Source of the DNA: Canna indica
Lineage: Eukaryota; Streptophyta; Magnoliopsida; Zingiberales; Cannaceae
Length of the DNA stretch: 64,000 nucleotides
Direction: 5' to 3'
NCBI GenBank assembly: GCA_034359265.1
Contig: CP136890.1
Span: 97,179,501 to 97,243,500, forward strand
Each line of letters starts with the position of its first letter. The first letter of the stretch is position 1. Positions 48,608 through 60,228 of the stretch are shown in pieces. The position numbers and the translations under genes are program-made. The notes beneath the pieces were generated by a model. That model worked only from the letters and a program-made list of their open reading frames with translations, was not told where the DNA came from and made no database searches.

Positions 48608-51600
48608 ATGAGCTCGTCATCTGGGAGGGCCGGCGGCGACGCCACCGATCTCGTCTGCCAGCTCGACTGCGTCCAGGGTATGGTTGACGCTCTCTCCTCC
48701 GTCCGATGGAAACGCCACCAGGTTCTACTCCCTCGCTCTCCGTCCTTGTTTCTTTCGTCCTCTTTCTGTTCTAGGGTTTCCTTTACTTACTTTTGTGATC
48801 AGGATGCTGTTGCCGAGATTTCGGAGCATGGTATCGTCCTCATCGTGGAGGATACTGGATGCCTTCAGGGCAAGGTCTACCTGAAGCGCGAGGTACTGTA
48901 CATGGCAATCAATGGAAAACCCATACATTTTTTTTGACGGGGGAATCTGTCTGTGCCATTAAAAATGGAATTCTTTGCAGTTGTTTATAGTGTATGAGTA
49001 CGCAGCTGAAGGGCGGCCCAGATTTGGCTTGAGTTTGGGGCTATTCGTCGACTGTCTCAACACATTTTCCACCCCTGGACATTCCCCTGTGATTGAAATC
49101 CGGTACCCCGGTCCTGACATGCAGCTTCTGTTGAAGTAAGCTTCTCTGTTTGTTTAAATTTCGTTCTCTTGAATATGGTGTCACTAAATGTGAGAGGTGC
49201 ATAGGTTGGATGGCCAAAATCCATCTGTTTTTTTTGATAAGCTGAATCTGTTCTGTGTCAGTCTGCAGACTAAGTTCAGTTTCCTTGTTTTTAGCAATTA
49301 GATTAACAGCCAACTGAAAGAAAACCATTTGTTATTTATCACTTTAGCCTATTCAATGGAGGCCTCAAAATTAACTGCAATATATACCGCTTGTTAAATG
49401 GTAACATATCTTTATAATCTACTTTGTCTATCAATGGATGGAATAATGAATATCCATAACATTTATAGTCAAAGGTGGAGTTTAAAACCTAAAGGAAATA
49501 GGTTTTACTATGTAAATGCTGCAATTGGCTGAAGAATAAAAACTTGAACAGTTAGTTCCTAATTCCTATCTCATTTTCATAAAGAAAGGTTGATGTAGGA
49601 AAAGCAATCAAGGTTAACAATTTTTTTTGGATTTACGGTTTGTGATTGTGAAGGGAATAAAAATTAGAAATGAACATTTTATTCAACTTCTATTTCTGTT
49701 TGAACCCAAAATAAATGTTGATTTCCTTTTGATTTCTTGTAGTTGTTATTTGGACTTTTGAGCTAGCTTGAATGCTACTATAACACACATGTGACATGTG
49801 ACTTTTTCTTAAACAGTCAACATGTAGTTTATGGTAAAAACAATAACTGTTGAGTGTTGAGTAGGATGCTTAACAAAAGTAGATAGAGACTAATTGATTA
49901 AAATAATTTGATGGTGTACATATGAAATTGATTAAAAAAATTGGGATGCAATTTGATATAAGTGGCATAATTCCTTTCAGTTTCAGGTAACTAACCCATT
50001 CCAATTCCTTTGCCCTTTTGTATAGGCTAGGGACAAATAAATCCTAGTAAGGTTCTTTTCTTGTGAACATGTGATATCAATGTCTTTTGCTTTATATTTC
50101 CTTCTTTAACAATTGGTTTTTCTTTACAAATTGTGCTCTCAAGCATTTGATATCTTCATTTTTTGTGCTTTTGATCACGGTGAAAACCTTCCTTCTTTTT
50201 GGATATTTGATGACTAAGGCTAGGGGTGTAAATGAGTCGAGCATTGGGCTGTTTCAGTTTGGCTCATTTATTTATGAGCTTGTTTGAGCTTTTATTTCTA
50301 TGTTCAAGTTTGGCTAATTAAGTTTTAGGTTGTTTGGTTGATCCACTGGTAGCTTAGTGGTGAGACATCCATGTATGTTGCCAATGGATCATGGGTTTGA
50401 TCCCTAGTTGTAGCGCTTTATGCGCCTATTTCTGCGTCTATGTGTACTCCTTGTAATGCGCCTTGTGCGTATATTTCCACGTATGTATATGCTTTGTAAT
50501 GACTATGCTATAAAGCCATTTTTTTAAAAAAAGTTTTAGGTTGTTTGAGTTCGACTCAATAAGCTTAATCAAGCTCTTAAACGAGCTATTAATAAGCTTT
50601 AAATGAGCTTCGGATGAGCATTCACTAAGTTTGTGAAAAAAAGGATTAATATTTGTTATTTAAATACCTAAGAAACAAGCTATTAGCGAGCATTTAATGA
50701 GTACAGTACTTAAATGAGTCAATTCATGAACATAAACGAGCTCACTTATGTTTGAGTTAGGCTCGTTTAATAAACAAGCCTTTTTTGGTGTTCATATTTG
50801 TTTGTTTAATGGATAAACGAACATAAATTGAGCATGTTCTTGAGCTATTGATTCTTTTACACCCCTAATTTAGACATTCCATTTCAATCAATGATTATTA
50901 AGGGATTTGTAAAAAATCATGTTTTCAAACCTTTATGATCTTATCATCGCCACATTGAAAAGCTTCTTTATTATTCTCCTTAGCCATGGAAAGTAAAGAA
51001 TACAAAACAAAATACAATATCACCATACATCCACTTATTATCACGACGACTCTTTACGAGTAATTCAATTTAAACCTTAGTTCCTCACACTGATCCAAAG
51101 GGATCTGAGTGATACAATTTTTGTACACTTTCTGTAGACATGTAAGTTAGCCATTTCCAGTAACGCTGGATCTACTAGGTAATGGGTTGATTAGAGGTAA
51201 CTAAAGCTTCTTCTAATGAAAATCAGTATCCAACTCCATGCTGATCACTTGATAAAATAAAAGTTGTCTGCATTTTTCAGAAAAAAAATGAGAGTATCAT
51301 TTTATTCATTGAGAGATACATGATGAAGATATCTGTAGGACTAGTTTTTATAGCTCATTTAACCATGATTGGCAGTACTACTTAATAGATTAAAATCACA
51401 TCAACTACTTCCATGGTTTGAGACCTTTTGGTGAACATAGTGCTCTCGACCTTAATTTTCTGATTGAAAGAAATCATGGCTCCGTGCATTAGGAGGTTAA
51501 GAGAAAATAATTACATGATGAGCTTGGCTTTAGGGACATAATATCAGTAAATGAATTATGTTATTGACCTCGTGAAAAATCAAGGCATAAATAAATAGGA

Positions 51601-52743
51601 GGGAGATACAACAATATATTAAAGCCAGAAGCTTCTTTTCTTTTTTGAATAAGAAAGTCAGAAGCTTCTTATGTTGTTTTCCCCAGATTTCCATAATTTT
51701 TCTTAGATGCTCATGCTAGGTTGTAATTAGTTCTGAGATATCATTACATTCTATAGCATAGGCCTCTCAACTTCTGGTTGGTGTTAAAAATCAATCATAT
51801 TTTCTAGAAGGAATCTTATTGCAATTTGCATGCCAGAACCTCAGTATTAGCATTACAGCTCAAAGTGCTTTATAATACCATAATCTAAAAAAGGGTTTGG
51901 CAAAGTTGTGATTCCTTCATTTGTACTTGCAAATATGATAATTTTAATTTCATGGTTGTAGGTCCGTTGATTCTCCAGATGCTTGCATTTATGCAGAGAT
52001 TAGAACTAGAATTCCAGATACCATATCCTGGGGCTATAATTTTGAACCTGCTGGAAATATTCCTGTTACTTTTACAGTCAGGGTAACTTGCGTTGTGCCT
52101 CCTTGATTTGTTTGTACGTTTGTGTTACACCTAGAGCAGTTCAGAAATCATTTGTTTTATGATTGTCAGTCTGCTGTTCTGAAGGAAGCAATTGATGATC
52201 TTGAATGGCCGGGTTCCAACATTCAGATAACTTTACAGCCAGACCCTCCTTCAGTGACATTTAGAGGTGATGGTCATGGGGACTTGCAGGTTGGAATAGT
52301 TTCTACGTTGGCATAATCTCATCACAGATTTAGAGAGCCACTTTCTGATTTATGCACAATATGTTCAACTTGACAGATCGAGTTCCCATATCATGCAAAT
52401 ACTGATCTTTTGATTGCATTCCAATGTGATCATGCTGTCTCGCACAGGTATCTCATATTTTTCAGTTCCCCATGAAGTTAACTTCATATTCTGATATGTT
52501 GGTTAAATTTACAGGTTCAAGTACAAGTTTCTCGGGGCAACAACTTCAAACATTCCAAGTGGTGTTTTGAAGGAAAATAGAGGAAGCAAAGTGACGATTG
52601 GAAGGGGAGGGATGCTGAAGATACAACATTTGGTGAGTGTTCGAAGACCAGCTACCCCCCACTCCCGGGGCGATACGAGTGGTCTCCAACAGCTAGGCCA
52701 TATTGCCTATATTGAGTTCTTTGTCAAACCAGAGGAAGATTAA
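48608..52743 (+). CDS. Cell-cycle checkpoint protein RAD1 (9-1-1 clamp subunit)
   Basis: Forms the RAD9-RAD1-HUS1 ring that is loaded at damaged DNA and activates ATR signalling in the nucleus. Seven exons: 48608-48721, 48803-48892, 48981-49135, 51962-52082, 52170-52289, 52377-52447 and 52515-52743, all GT/AG and in frame, giving 299 residues, the usual RAD1 size. The PCNA-like fold shows LVCQLDCVQGMVDALSSVRW, HGIVLIVEDTGCLQGKVYLK, GLSLGLFVDCLNTFSTPG and, near the end, TIGRGGMLKIQHLVSVRRP with YIEFFVKPEE. The start MSSSSGRAGG is chosen by similarity to plant RAD1; an upstream in-frame ATG at 48539 would add 23 residues. Intron 3 (2.8 kb) carries a hAT element with a SINE inside it. Confidence 0.95.
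50221..50867. mobile_element. hAT-like element in RAD1 intron 3
   Basis: Inverted ends TAGGGGTGTAAATGAGTCGA and TAGGGGTGTAAAAGAATC (reverse complement of the right end). The interior has AACGAGC and GAGCTT motifs like those of the element at 39582-40893. Flanks ACTAAGGC and ATTTAGAC match at only 5 of 8, so the target duplication has decayed. About 0.2 kb of its length is an inserted SINE. Confidence 0.72.
50337..50531 (+). mobile_element. tRNA-derived SINE with exact 16-bp target duplication
   Basis: Flanked by AGTTTTAGGTTGTTTG at 50321-50336 and 50532-50547. It has an A box TAGCTTAGTGG (50350-50360) and a B box GGTTTGATCCC (50394-50404), spaced as in tRNA genes. The tail is TTTTTTTAAAAAAA. 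It is inserted into the hAT element at 50221-50867. The 3' half matches the copy at 30154-30320. Confidence 0.92.
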
Positions 52744-53897
52744 AGCCCTGAAACTGATAACTAGGAAAATGTGCATCATCTATAGGTATTTCATGTTTTA
52801 TTTTTCACTCCATAGTTACGGATTGCTTTCTTATCTGTATATAAGTATCACTGCTCAACAGCTCAAGCTCAATTTTATCTTGTATATTGAACTTGCAGGC
52901 TATCTGTCAAAGTTGAATTGGCTCCTGTTCATAAATTGTGATTCTTCGAACAAAAACTAATGACACCGGAACAAGGTGAAGGACTGTGTCCCTGCTATCT
53001 ATATCTGAGGCTAATAAGCATGTTGGTCGTGTTTTCTAAACATCTGTTCTTTTGTGTCCTGTTATGTCCTGTTTATAGAGGATATTGCGTTGGAGATATG
53101 ACATACTAGAATTTTGCAATGACAACATTGATGAACATGTGTCTGTTACGTCTTATATGGGATTGAATAAAATTAATATACACCTGTATATATTCTTTTG
53201 GAAGATATGGGATTGAATGTTTTGGAAGAAAAAGGAGAGGAAATATACACCTGTATATATCCTTTTGAAGATTTTCTAGCTATTACTTTTATTTGATTAT
53301 TGTATGATTAAATAAATGATTAAATAAATGTAATATAAAATTAATAAAATGTCAAGTAGTTAAAAGAATACTCTTTGATTTCAACTAAGAAAATCAATTC
53401 GAAATCTTTATTGGAAATCTTGTTATTATCTATAAAACTGGAACCCTACTTTGGTTCTTTAATTTCTCATGATGGGGGCAATTTTTCTTTAATGTAATTC
53501 AAAATTTTTGTAGAGAGATTATTTTCATGACTCACACTCATGACCTTCTGGTTATAAATGAATAATTTTATTGCCAAACCACCATTTCAATTATTCATAT
53601 ATAATATATATCCAAAATCTCAAATAAGTTTTTCCTTTTTTCTCTCTCTCTTATTAATAAACTATTTTTGTTGTTGAAGTCCTCTGCTGCTTCTTCCCGT
53701 TAGTTTGGTTCTCTTGTCTGCTATTGTTCCACGTCAAGGCCGCCCCGCAGTAGATTACCAACCGAAAGCTTCACCAGCGATCCAGTGACCTCAATCTCAA
53801 ATTCTCAATGCTCTTTACCGTAGTCCCTACGCGGCCCGTCCATCTCCTCCTCCCTCTCGTGTGCTATCCTAGTGGAACTTTCGCTGCCAAGCTCCCC
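52744..53897. other. Intergenic after RAD1
   Basis: RAD1 3' UTR and AT-rich DNA. The motif ATACACCTGTATATAT occurs twice (near 53180 and 53246). An upstream in-frame start for the next gene exists at 53808. Confidence 0.45.
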
Positions 53898-54275
53898 ATG
53901 CGGCGTGCCGCAACGTCCCGGACCAGCGATGGGTCGCCGGAGGAGGCGCTCGCCGCCGTCCGATCCAATCGATCTAAAGAACGCCGAAACTTCCCTCCCG
54001 TCCCAAGCCCGCCCGAGGAGGACTCTGGAGGGGCTCCTGGAGCGCTGAGGGGGTCGGACGTGCTACACGCCCTTCAAAGAGCCGTCGCCAAGAGAGAGGC
54101 GCGGAAGCTGAGCGGTAAGAAGAAGAGGAAGAGAGCGACGGCTGATGGCATAGGGGATGGAGCAGCCCTCGACCACAGCGAACAAGTCCGGCCAATAGAG
54201 ATCAGGAGCGATTGGGGCCAAAGGATTGATGAGTTGGAGAAGCGGATACAAGAGCTGCGATCGCAGTACCACTAG
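53898..54275 (+). CDS. Small hypothetical protein with C-terminal coiled coil
   Basis: 125 residues from the ATG at 53898 (MRRAATSRTSDGSPEEALAA), or 155 from the in-frame ATG at 53808. The middle is Pro/Gly-rich. A basic, probably nuclear-targeting run REARKLSGKKKRKRA follows. The end IEIRSDWGQRIDELEKRIQE is a short amphipathic helix likely to form a coiled coil. GC-rich codon use and the structured end suggest a real gene; I do not recognise a named family. It is followed within about 1 kb by the D27 gene on the same strand, without any visible functional link. Confidence 0.6.
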   Translation: MRRAATSRTSDGSPEEALAAVRSNRSKERRNFPPVPSPPEEDSGGAPGALRGSDVLHALQRAVAKREARKLSGKKKRKRATADGIGDGAALDHSEQVRPIEIRSDWGQRIDELEKRIQELRSQYH

Positions 54276-55300
54276 GTTGTGATGCGTCTCTCTTTCTTTT
54301 GCCATGTGATCAGGATGCTTACGGTTGCTCTGCCTTTTGGATTGTAAAATAACAAATTTGGAGTTTCTTCAGTTTGCTCGTTGTCCCTTATGCTAATTTA
54401 TAGATCGGGAGTAGCTTCAGAGTACCAAATAATTTGTTCGTCGAAGGAAAATATTAACTCCTTTCTCCCCAAGCTTTGAACGGCATTTCCAATTCTTAAG
54501 ATCGCCTGTTGGGATATCTTTCTGCTATAACAATGTTTAAAAGGTACTATATTTGATTGGCTTTTCCTCGTTGCAATTCATTCTTGGCGTTGGCTTTAAT
54601 GGTTCGCAGAGCCTGATGCGTAATTTTAGTTGATTGTGATCCACAAATCCTGCTTACGGGTTAACCTAAAAGCCGCCGTTCTGGTGCACGAGGCTCCGGT
54701 TGGGTGGGTCAATACTTAGTTTTACCCTGTATAGCAAAGAGATCATTTCCGATTCTCCCATAGTCCCATGTTGCAATGATACAATCTTACTGTATACCTA
54801 GGCTCCCAACCTACGGGTTAACGTGGAGGAGGAAAATTAATGTTATAGCTTATTTCTAATTTTTCAATATTTTGTAGCTGCTCACTATAACAGCTGTAGG
54901 CCCTCCCAATTAAGTCCTAACCAATTTTCACTATGTGGAAGTAGTAGCAATATCTATCCTGATGCACTCTTTAAATGATTGGTGAGGGACACTTCCTTGT
55001 TGTCCCTTCCTTGGCCTCATATCAAACATTGGCAGCAATCTCACCTTACTGCAGATGGGCTAACTTTCTGATACTTTAGTCTCTGTCCCAAACTAGTCCT
55101 ACTTTTGTATGGTGGGAATTCCTTCTCAAATCTGCAGCTTATGTTTTTCGTATTCCTGAAACATCCAGACACACTCCCAGCTTCAAAACTTGCTATACTT
55201 TGTAGTTTTATCTCATTAATAACTTCATCAAATTTTTTACGCGAAGTCTACTTAAGTTGCAGCATTCCATTTGGGACACATATCCACAAGATAATCAGCA
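54276..55300. other. Intergenic upstream of D27
   Basis: No gene assigned. A short upstream exon encoding more of the D27 plastid transit peptide could lie here but was not identified. Confidence 0.4.
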
Positions 55301-57141
55301 ATGGCACTGCTGTGTATGCCCACAGCAAAACTTCCCATTCTGAAACAGCGTTATGGTGGGCGCAATTATTCTATTCCATGTGCAGGGATAGCTGAGCCAG
55401 CAGGAGTTCCCGCGCCAATGGGACAGAAGACACAGTACAAAGATGGGTTACTTGAGAAATTATTCATGTCATTGTTTGCTCGGAAGATGGAGAAATTCGC
55501 ATCTGGTGGGTTGCAAAAGAAAGAGAAGACCTTCTGGGATATGGACTATGAGAGTTTTGTGGATGTTTCAAAGAGGGTGATGATTGGTAGGTCCAGAAAG
55601 CAGCAGCAGGAAGTGGTGAGGGAGGTTCTCTTATCCATGCTGCCCCCTGGTGCTCCAGCTCAGGTTACAAAATTTAATCAGCTAATACTTATTTGTTTAA
55701 TGCTTATTGTTCATTGAGTTAAGCTTGAGTCTTCCAGTGAGAACTTCTGTTGCAAAGATAGTGAGTATAGTATAGAAATTCTATTAGTTTAGCTACAAAT
55801 GTTCATATTTTCTTTCATCCTGGTGTATCTCCTTCAGACAGATTAATCTGTTAGGGACAGGGATGCTAGATAATTAGTTCAAGTTTGGGCAGAACGATGA
55901 AATGTAATTATTGATTTCTTTATACGATTTCAGTTCAGGAAATTGTTTCCTCCAACCAGATGGGCAGCTGAGTTCAATGCTGCTTTGACAGTGCCTTTCT
56001 TTCACTGGTTAGTTGGACCATCCGAGGTACTTCTTATTTGCTCGTTGGGAATGGTGTAGTTATTTTTTATGCCATCAATTTTTGTAATTAGCATACATGA
56101 TCATGAATTGTTCTTATGCTTTAATTTTTTTGGCAAATCAGTTGTATTTTTAATAATTAAAAGACGATGTGCTGAATAACATGTGAAAACAGCATTGGCA
56201 GTTCTTCATATTTCATGTCTCTGGGAGGGTTAGATGATTTAATGATTATGCTACTATCTAGGACTATTTGACTACTGCTATGGTTAAGGGATAGCAAGTT
56301 TCTTACAGTGGCCTTTTACTGCAATCGTGGTTTATTGATTGTCAGTTTCTTTTCAGGTTATTGAAGTGGAAGTGAACGGAGTGAAACAAAAAAGTGGAGT
56401 ACTTATTAAAAAGTGCAGGTGCGCTTCTCTACTTTCCTGTCTACATTGTTGCTGTTTATTCAAAAAAAAGGAGGAAGATAGCTTATATTGGAGCTTTTGA
56501 TTTACTTAAATTTCAAGTAGTTAAAAGAGACACTTTTAAGTTGTGTATGCTTCTGTAGATACTTGGAGAACAGTGGATGTGTTGGGATGTGCGTGAACAT
56601 GTGCAAGTTACCTACTCAAGATTTCTTTACAAATGAATTTGGACTTCCCTTGACAATGAACCCAAGTATGCATACTTTCTCCATTTTCTCCATGGAATTA
56701 CTAAGACAAGAAGACAAATATTGTTTGCATATGTTCTATCTCCTCTTTCCATTAATAATTTATGTTCCCAATATCTCTTTCATGTATCAACTTATATCAT
56801 CTTTTACAATAAGCTTTAGTTGTCTCCAAAATACAGGTGAATTTTCAATGCAATTGTTTCTTATCGTATGAGCAACCTTTTAGGTTTTAGCATAGTATCC
56901 TAGTCTAACAATTAATACTTCAGACTTCGAGGATATGAGCTGTGAAATGGTGTATGGTCAAGTGCCTCCTCCTATTGAAGAAGATCCTGTTTCAAAGCAG
57001 CCATGCTATGCTGATATCTGTAAGTCAGCACACATCTCATTAAATCAAACAATTTAGAAGCTCAGTATTCTGACATTAAGGTATATTTATACAGGTTCCA
57101 TGGCCAGCCCCAGCTCCCCTGTTTGTCCTAAATTTCAATGA
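55301..57141 (+). CDS. Beta-carotene isomerase D27 (DWARF27, DUF4033)
   Basis: An iron-containing plastid enzyme that isomerises all-trans- to 9-cis-beta-carotene, the first step of strigolactone synthesis. Exons 55301-55663, 55934-56026, 56357-56418, 56559-56665, 56924-57019 and 57095-57141 join in frame to 255 residues. Landmarks are [91 protein letters not shown], the Cys-rich [38 protein letters not shown], then CYADICSMAS and a CPK end. The pattern is D27 itself rather than the shorter-conserved D27-like paralogues. Only about 28 residues precede the conserved part, short for a transit peptide, so the true start may be in an upstream exon. Confidence 0.92.
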
Positions 57142-58410
57142 AGAACCTACTTGAAAACGTAAAGATAAGGAAGATACGTTTTTGTTATCCATCTTTCAAA
57201 GTCATTCAATTGCTTCTGCTTACTGCCAAGATTTCAGAAGCTATTTACACTGTATATGCTGAAGAAAAACAAGTATATATATTTTTCTACTTTACTTAAG
57301 TTTGATCTTTCTTTACTGACGTCAGGGTTGGATATGATTTATACGTAAATACAAGCAAGCAAACTTCTACTATCTGTATAATAGTTTACTTCAAGTAAAA
57401 CAATTCTTTGTTAGCTCATTCCTACACTAGTGGTGTATTTTTTAGTTTTCGCTATAATTTGATTAAAAAGATGTACAATTATTCTGTATATAGTTCTAAT
57501 GACTCAGGAATATTTTGGTTTGTGACTTATATAGTTGTTTTTGAGGAGTAATTTACGACTTATTTCTTGATGTGGACAAGATGAGACATGAATTACTCGG
57601 TATGAAGGTAAGGCTAAGTTTTCTTTTTTCCCATGTCAATTACTCTTTGTTTTTGAGAAGTAAAGATGTTCATGCTTCATTGGATGTTGATCTAGTCTCT
57701 ATGATTTGATTTTGATTATTTTTTTATTATTATTAAAAGGTGAGGCGAAGGCACCATTCATTTCAAGGAGGTTTGAAATGGCAGAGAAAAAAAATATTAA
57801 GGACTAAAGTCTACAATAGTTTCATAGCTTAATTTTTTTTTTATTCATGAAATATTTTTTTTATGGTACAAAAGAGATATATTATGGTCCAAAAATATAT
57901 TTCACATCAAAATATTTCATAATTTTTTATTTTAATTTAATTTTGTAGAGTTTGTGCAAAATATTTAATGCATTAGAGAGTTTGGTCGAAAATATTTTAT
58001 AAGACTATAACATCTTTTTTATCATAATAAAATTCACAAATTAAAATTATTTTTTTAAAATTATATATTTTTAATTTTTGGCGAAAGTTTCTAATGCGTT
58101 AGAGATTTTTATTGATGGTAAAATGAGTATTATGAATATTATGTTCTGGATCTGAGTATTTCAATACCTAAAATTTGAATTTGGAAATTTTCACTCCAAA
58201 ATTCGATTTTGAAAAATTGCTCAGCAATTTTTTTTTAAAAAAGTTTGAAAAATAGAATATGATGAAAATAATTTTAAGTTGTGAGATTAAGAAAACTTAA
58301 GAATTTAGATGAATAAAAATATTTTTTTCTTAAATTAAACCGATGTAGGATTAAAGAAACTTCATTTGAGAAAAATAATAATTTAAATGCTTTGACAACA
58401 ATGCTCACCT
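57142..58410. other. D27 3' flank and AT-rich intergenic DNA
   Basis: No gene or element recognised; long runs of A/T between 57720 and 58400. Confidence 0.5.
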
Positions 58411-58976
58411 AGGGCTGGTAATTTTTGACACGACGAGATAACTCGACACGACACGGAGTTATGCGGGTTCGGATTTGGCTAAACGTTTATTTTGATTAAA
58501 CGAGTTCAACTCGGATTAACACGATTAAATAATCATGTTAATCCGGATTGAACTCGTGTAACCCGTATAAACACGATTAAATTCATTTAACTAAATGTGT
58601 TTAATCGTGTTACTGAACATATTTAATCCATTTATCCGTTAATAAGGATATATAATAATAAGCAAAATATTACAGATGTTGGATATGTCTTGTTATTAAT
58701 AGTCTTTCTATTGTGTTTAATTTTTAATTTCAGTAATTTTTATTTTTTTCACTATTGAAATGATGTTTATCATGTTGTATCGTGTGGGTGTACACATGTA
58801 CATGTTTAAACACGTTTATTTAAATGAGTTAAGTGTGTTGTGTCGTGTCAACCCGGGAATAAAAGGATCGGGTTCGAATTTGCATATTCGGGCACGTTTA
58901 ATAAATGGGTCGGGTTCGAATTTAATTTTTTACAACACGAGACACATTTAGACACGACATGGATTGCCACCTCTAC
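58411..58976. mobile_element. hAT MITE
   Basis: 566 bp with an exact 8-bp target duplication GCTCACCT (58403-58410 and 58977-58984). Ends are AGGGCTGGTAATTTTTGACA and, on the right, ATGGATTGCCACCTCTAC. The interior has AACACGATTAAA, GACACGAC and GGGTCGGGTTCGAA motifs in both orientations. No coding capacity. Confidence 0.88.
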
Positions 58977-58984
58977 GCTCACCT

Positions 58985-60228
58985 AGTATATTGTCGTCGG
59001 CATTCAAATTAAATTAACGCACTATCAGATACCAACATTCATTATTAATGTTGATTTTTTAATTTACTCATTTTTGTGTTTTTATCTCAATTTAATCCCG
59101 CTAAAAATTACTCAAATTTTATTTGTCATTAATATGGCATCAATTTTTTAATTAAATATGTTGATTATTTTTAGTGAAATTGCCAATTTGATACAAATGG
59201 ATAAAGTAAAGACTCGTTTGATGCTTGGAAGTTCGAATACCTACTTAGTACGAATGTAAAATTTCAAGTATATATCGGAAAGCATTAACCCTCTTATTAA
59301 TCTTGATTCATTTTTTATGTTCCTATACACGTGCATAGGGATCCGATCTTACAAGTTACAAGAATTGGAAGCGAATGTTTAGGGTTAAAGGGAATTTTGA
59401 CTAGGGAAATTGTAACGATGATACTTACAAATTAAGCCTGATCCGGATCAAATGTGATCATCTTGGCTCACACTCATGACTCCACCGTGATCACTCCCGA
59501 AGTCCACGGTATCGGATTCATTTATCCCTCCCGTGTAACCCGGAGAAAAAGTTTACGGATCAAAATAAAATTCCATGGATTCCTCCTCGGTACAATAAAA
59601 TCCCGGTCGAATCGCTCCCAACCCGGTCCATCCCTCTCGCCCAAGCCCATATAGCGGCCTAGCGGAGGCTTAATTCCTACCACCGACACGGTGTCTCATT
59701 GACTTCCCAAAACACCCTCGTCACTGTTCGGAAATCACAGATTCGAATATTCGATAACACCTGTTATATTTTAAAACGACAGTGCGATTAACATCTGTAC
59801 CGTTTTAACGTCTTGTTATAAACCGGCACGTAGAAATGTAGAATATAAGTACAAAGATAAAACGAGCGGCTGTTTGAATCATTGCAGGCAGCACCATTGT
59901 TAACTTTGTATTTCCAGTGAGATATGTTCAGTTCCGTTACAATACAATGGTCCACTTGTAATTAAGTAAACTTCCCGTGGCATTTGCCAAAAGGATTTAT
60001 GAAATTGCTCGGACACCTTACCTTAATAAAGCAAAAGCGATAGAATACCTCCTCTCTCTCTTCGCCGTGGAATCACGCTTTCCCAACGTGCGAGAGAGAC
60101 GCCTCTTATTTTTTCCCATTTCCTTTCCCCTTTCTTCTTCTCTAATTAGCCAAGACGAACACAGGAGACAGAGGGCGAGAGGAAGAAACAGGGGGAATAG
60201 GAATCGAGATCTAAGAAGTAGGCGGAGA
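58985..60228. other. Intergenic upstream of the GPR107-like gene
   Basis: No gene recognised. The right half is promoter and 5' UTR; the reading frame of the next gene stays open back to 59977, but this stretch is treated as untranslated. Confidence 0.45.

Noticed and set aside
50337..50420. A tRNA gene
   Set aside because: A and B boxes are present but the cloverleaf arms do not pair, and the sequence has a SINE tail and target duplication.
59977..60228. N-terminal extension of the GPR107-like protein
   Set aside because: The added residues are Arg-rich, look like 5' UTR, and would bury the signal peptide that starts just after 60229.
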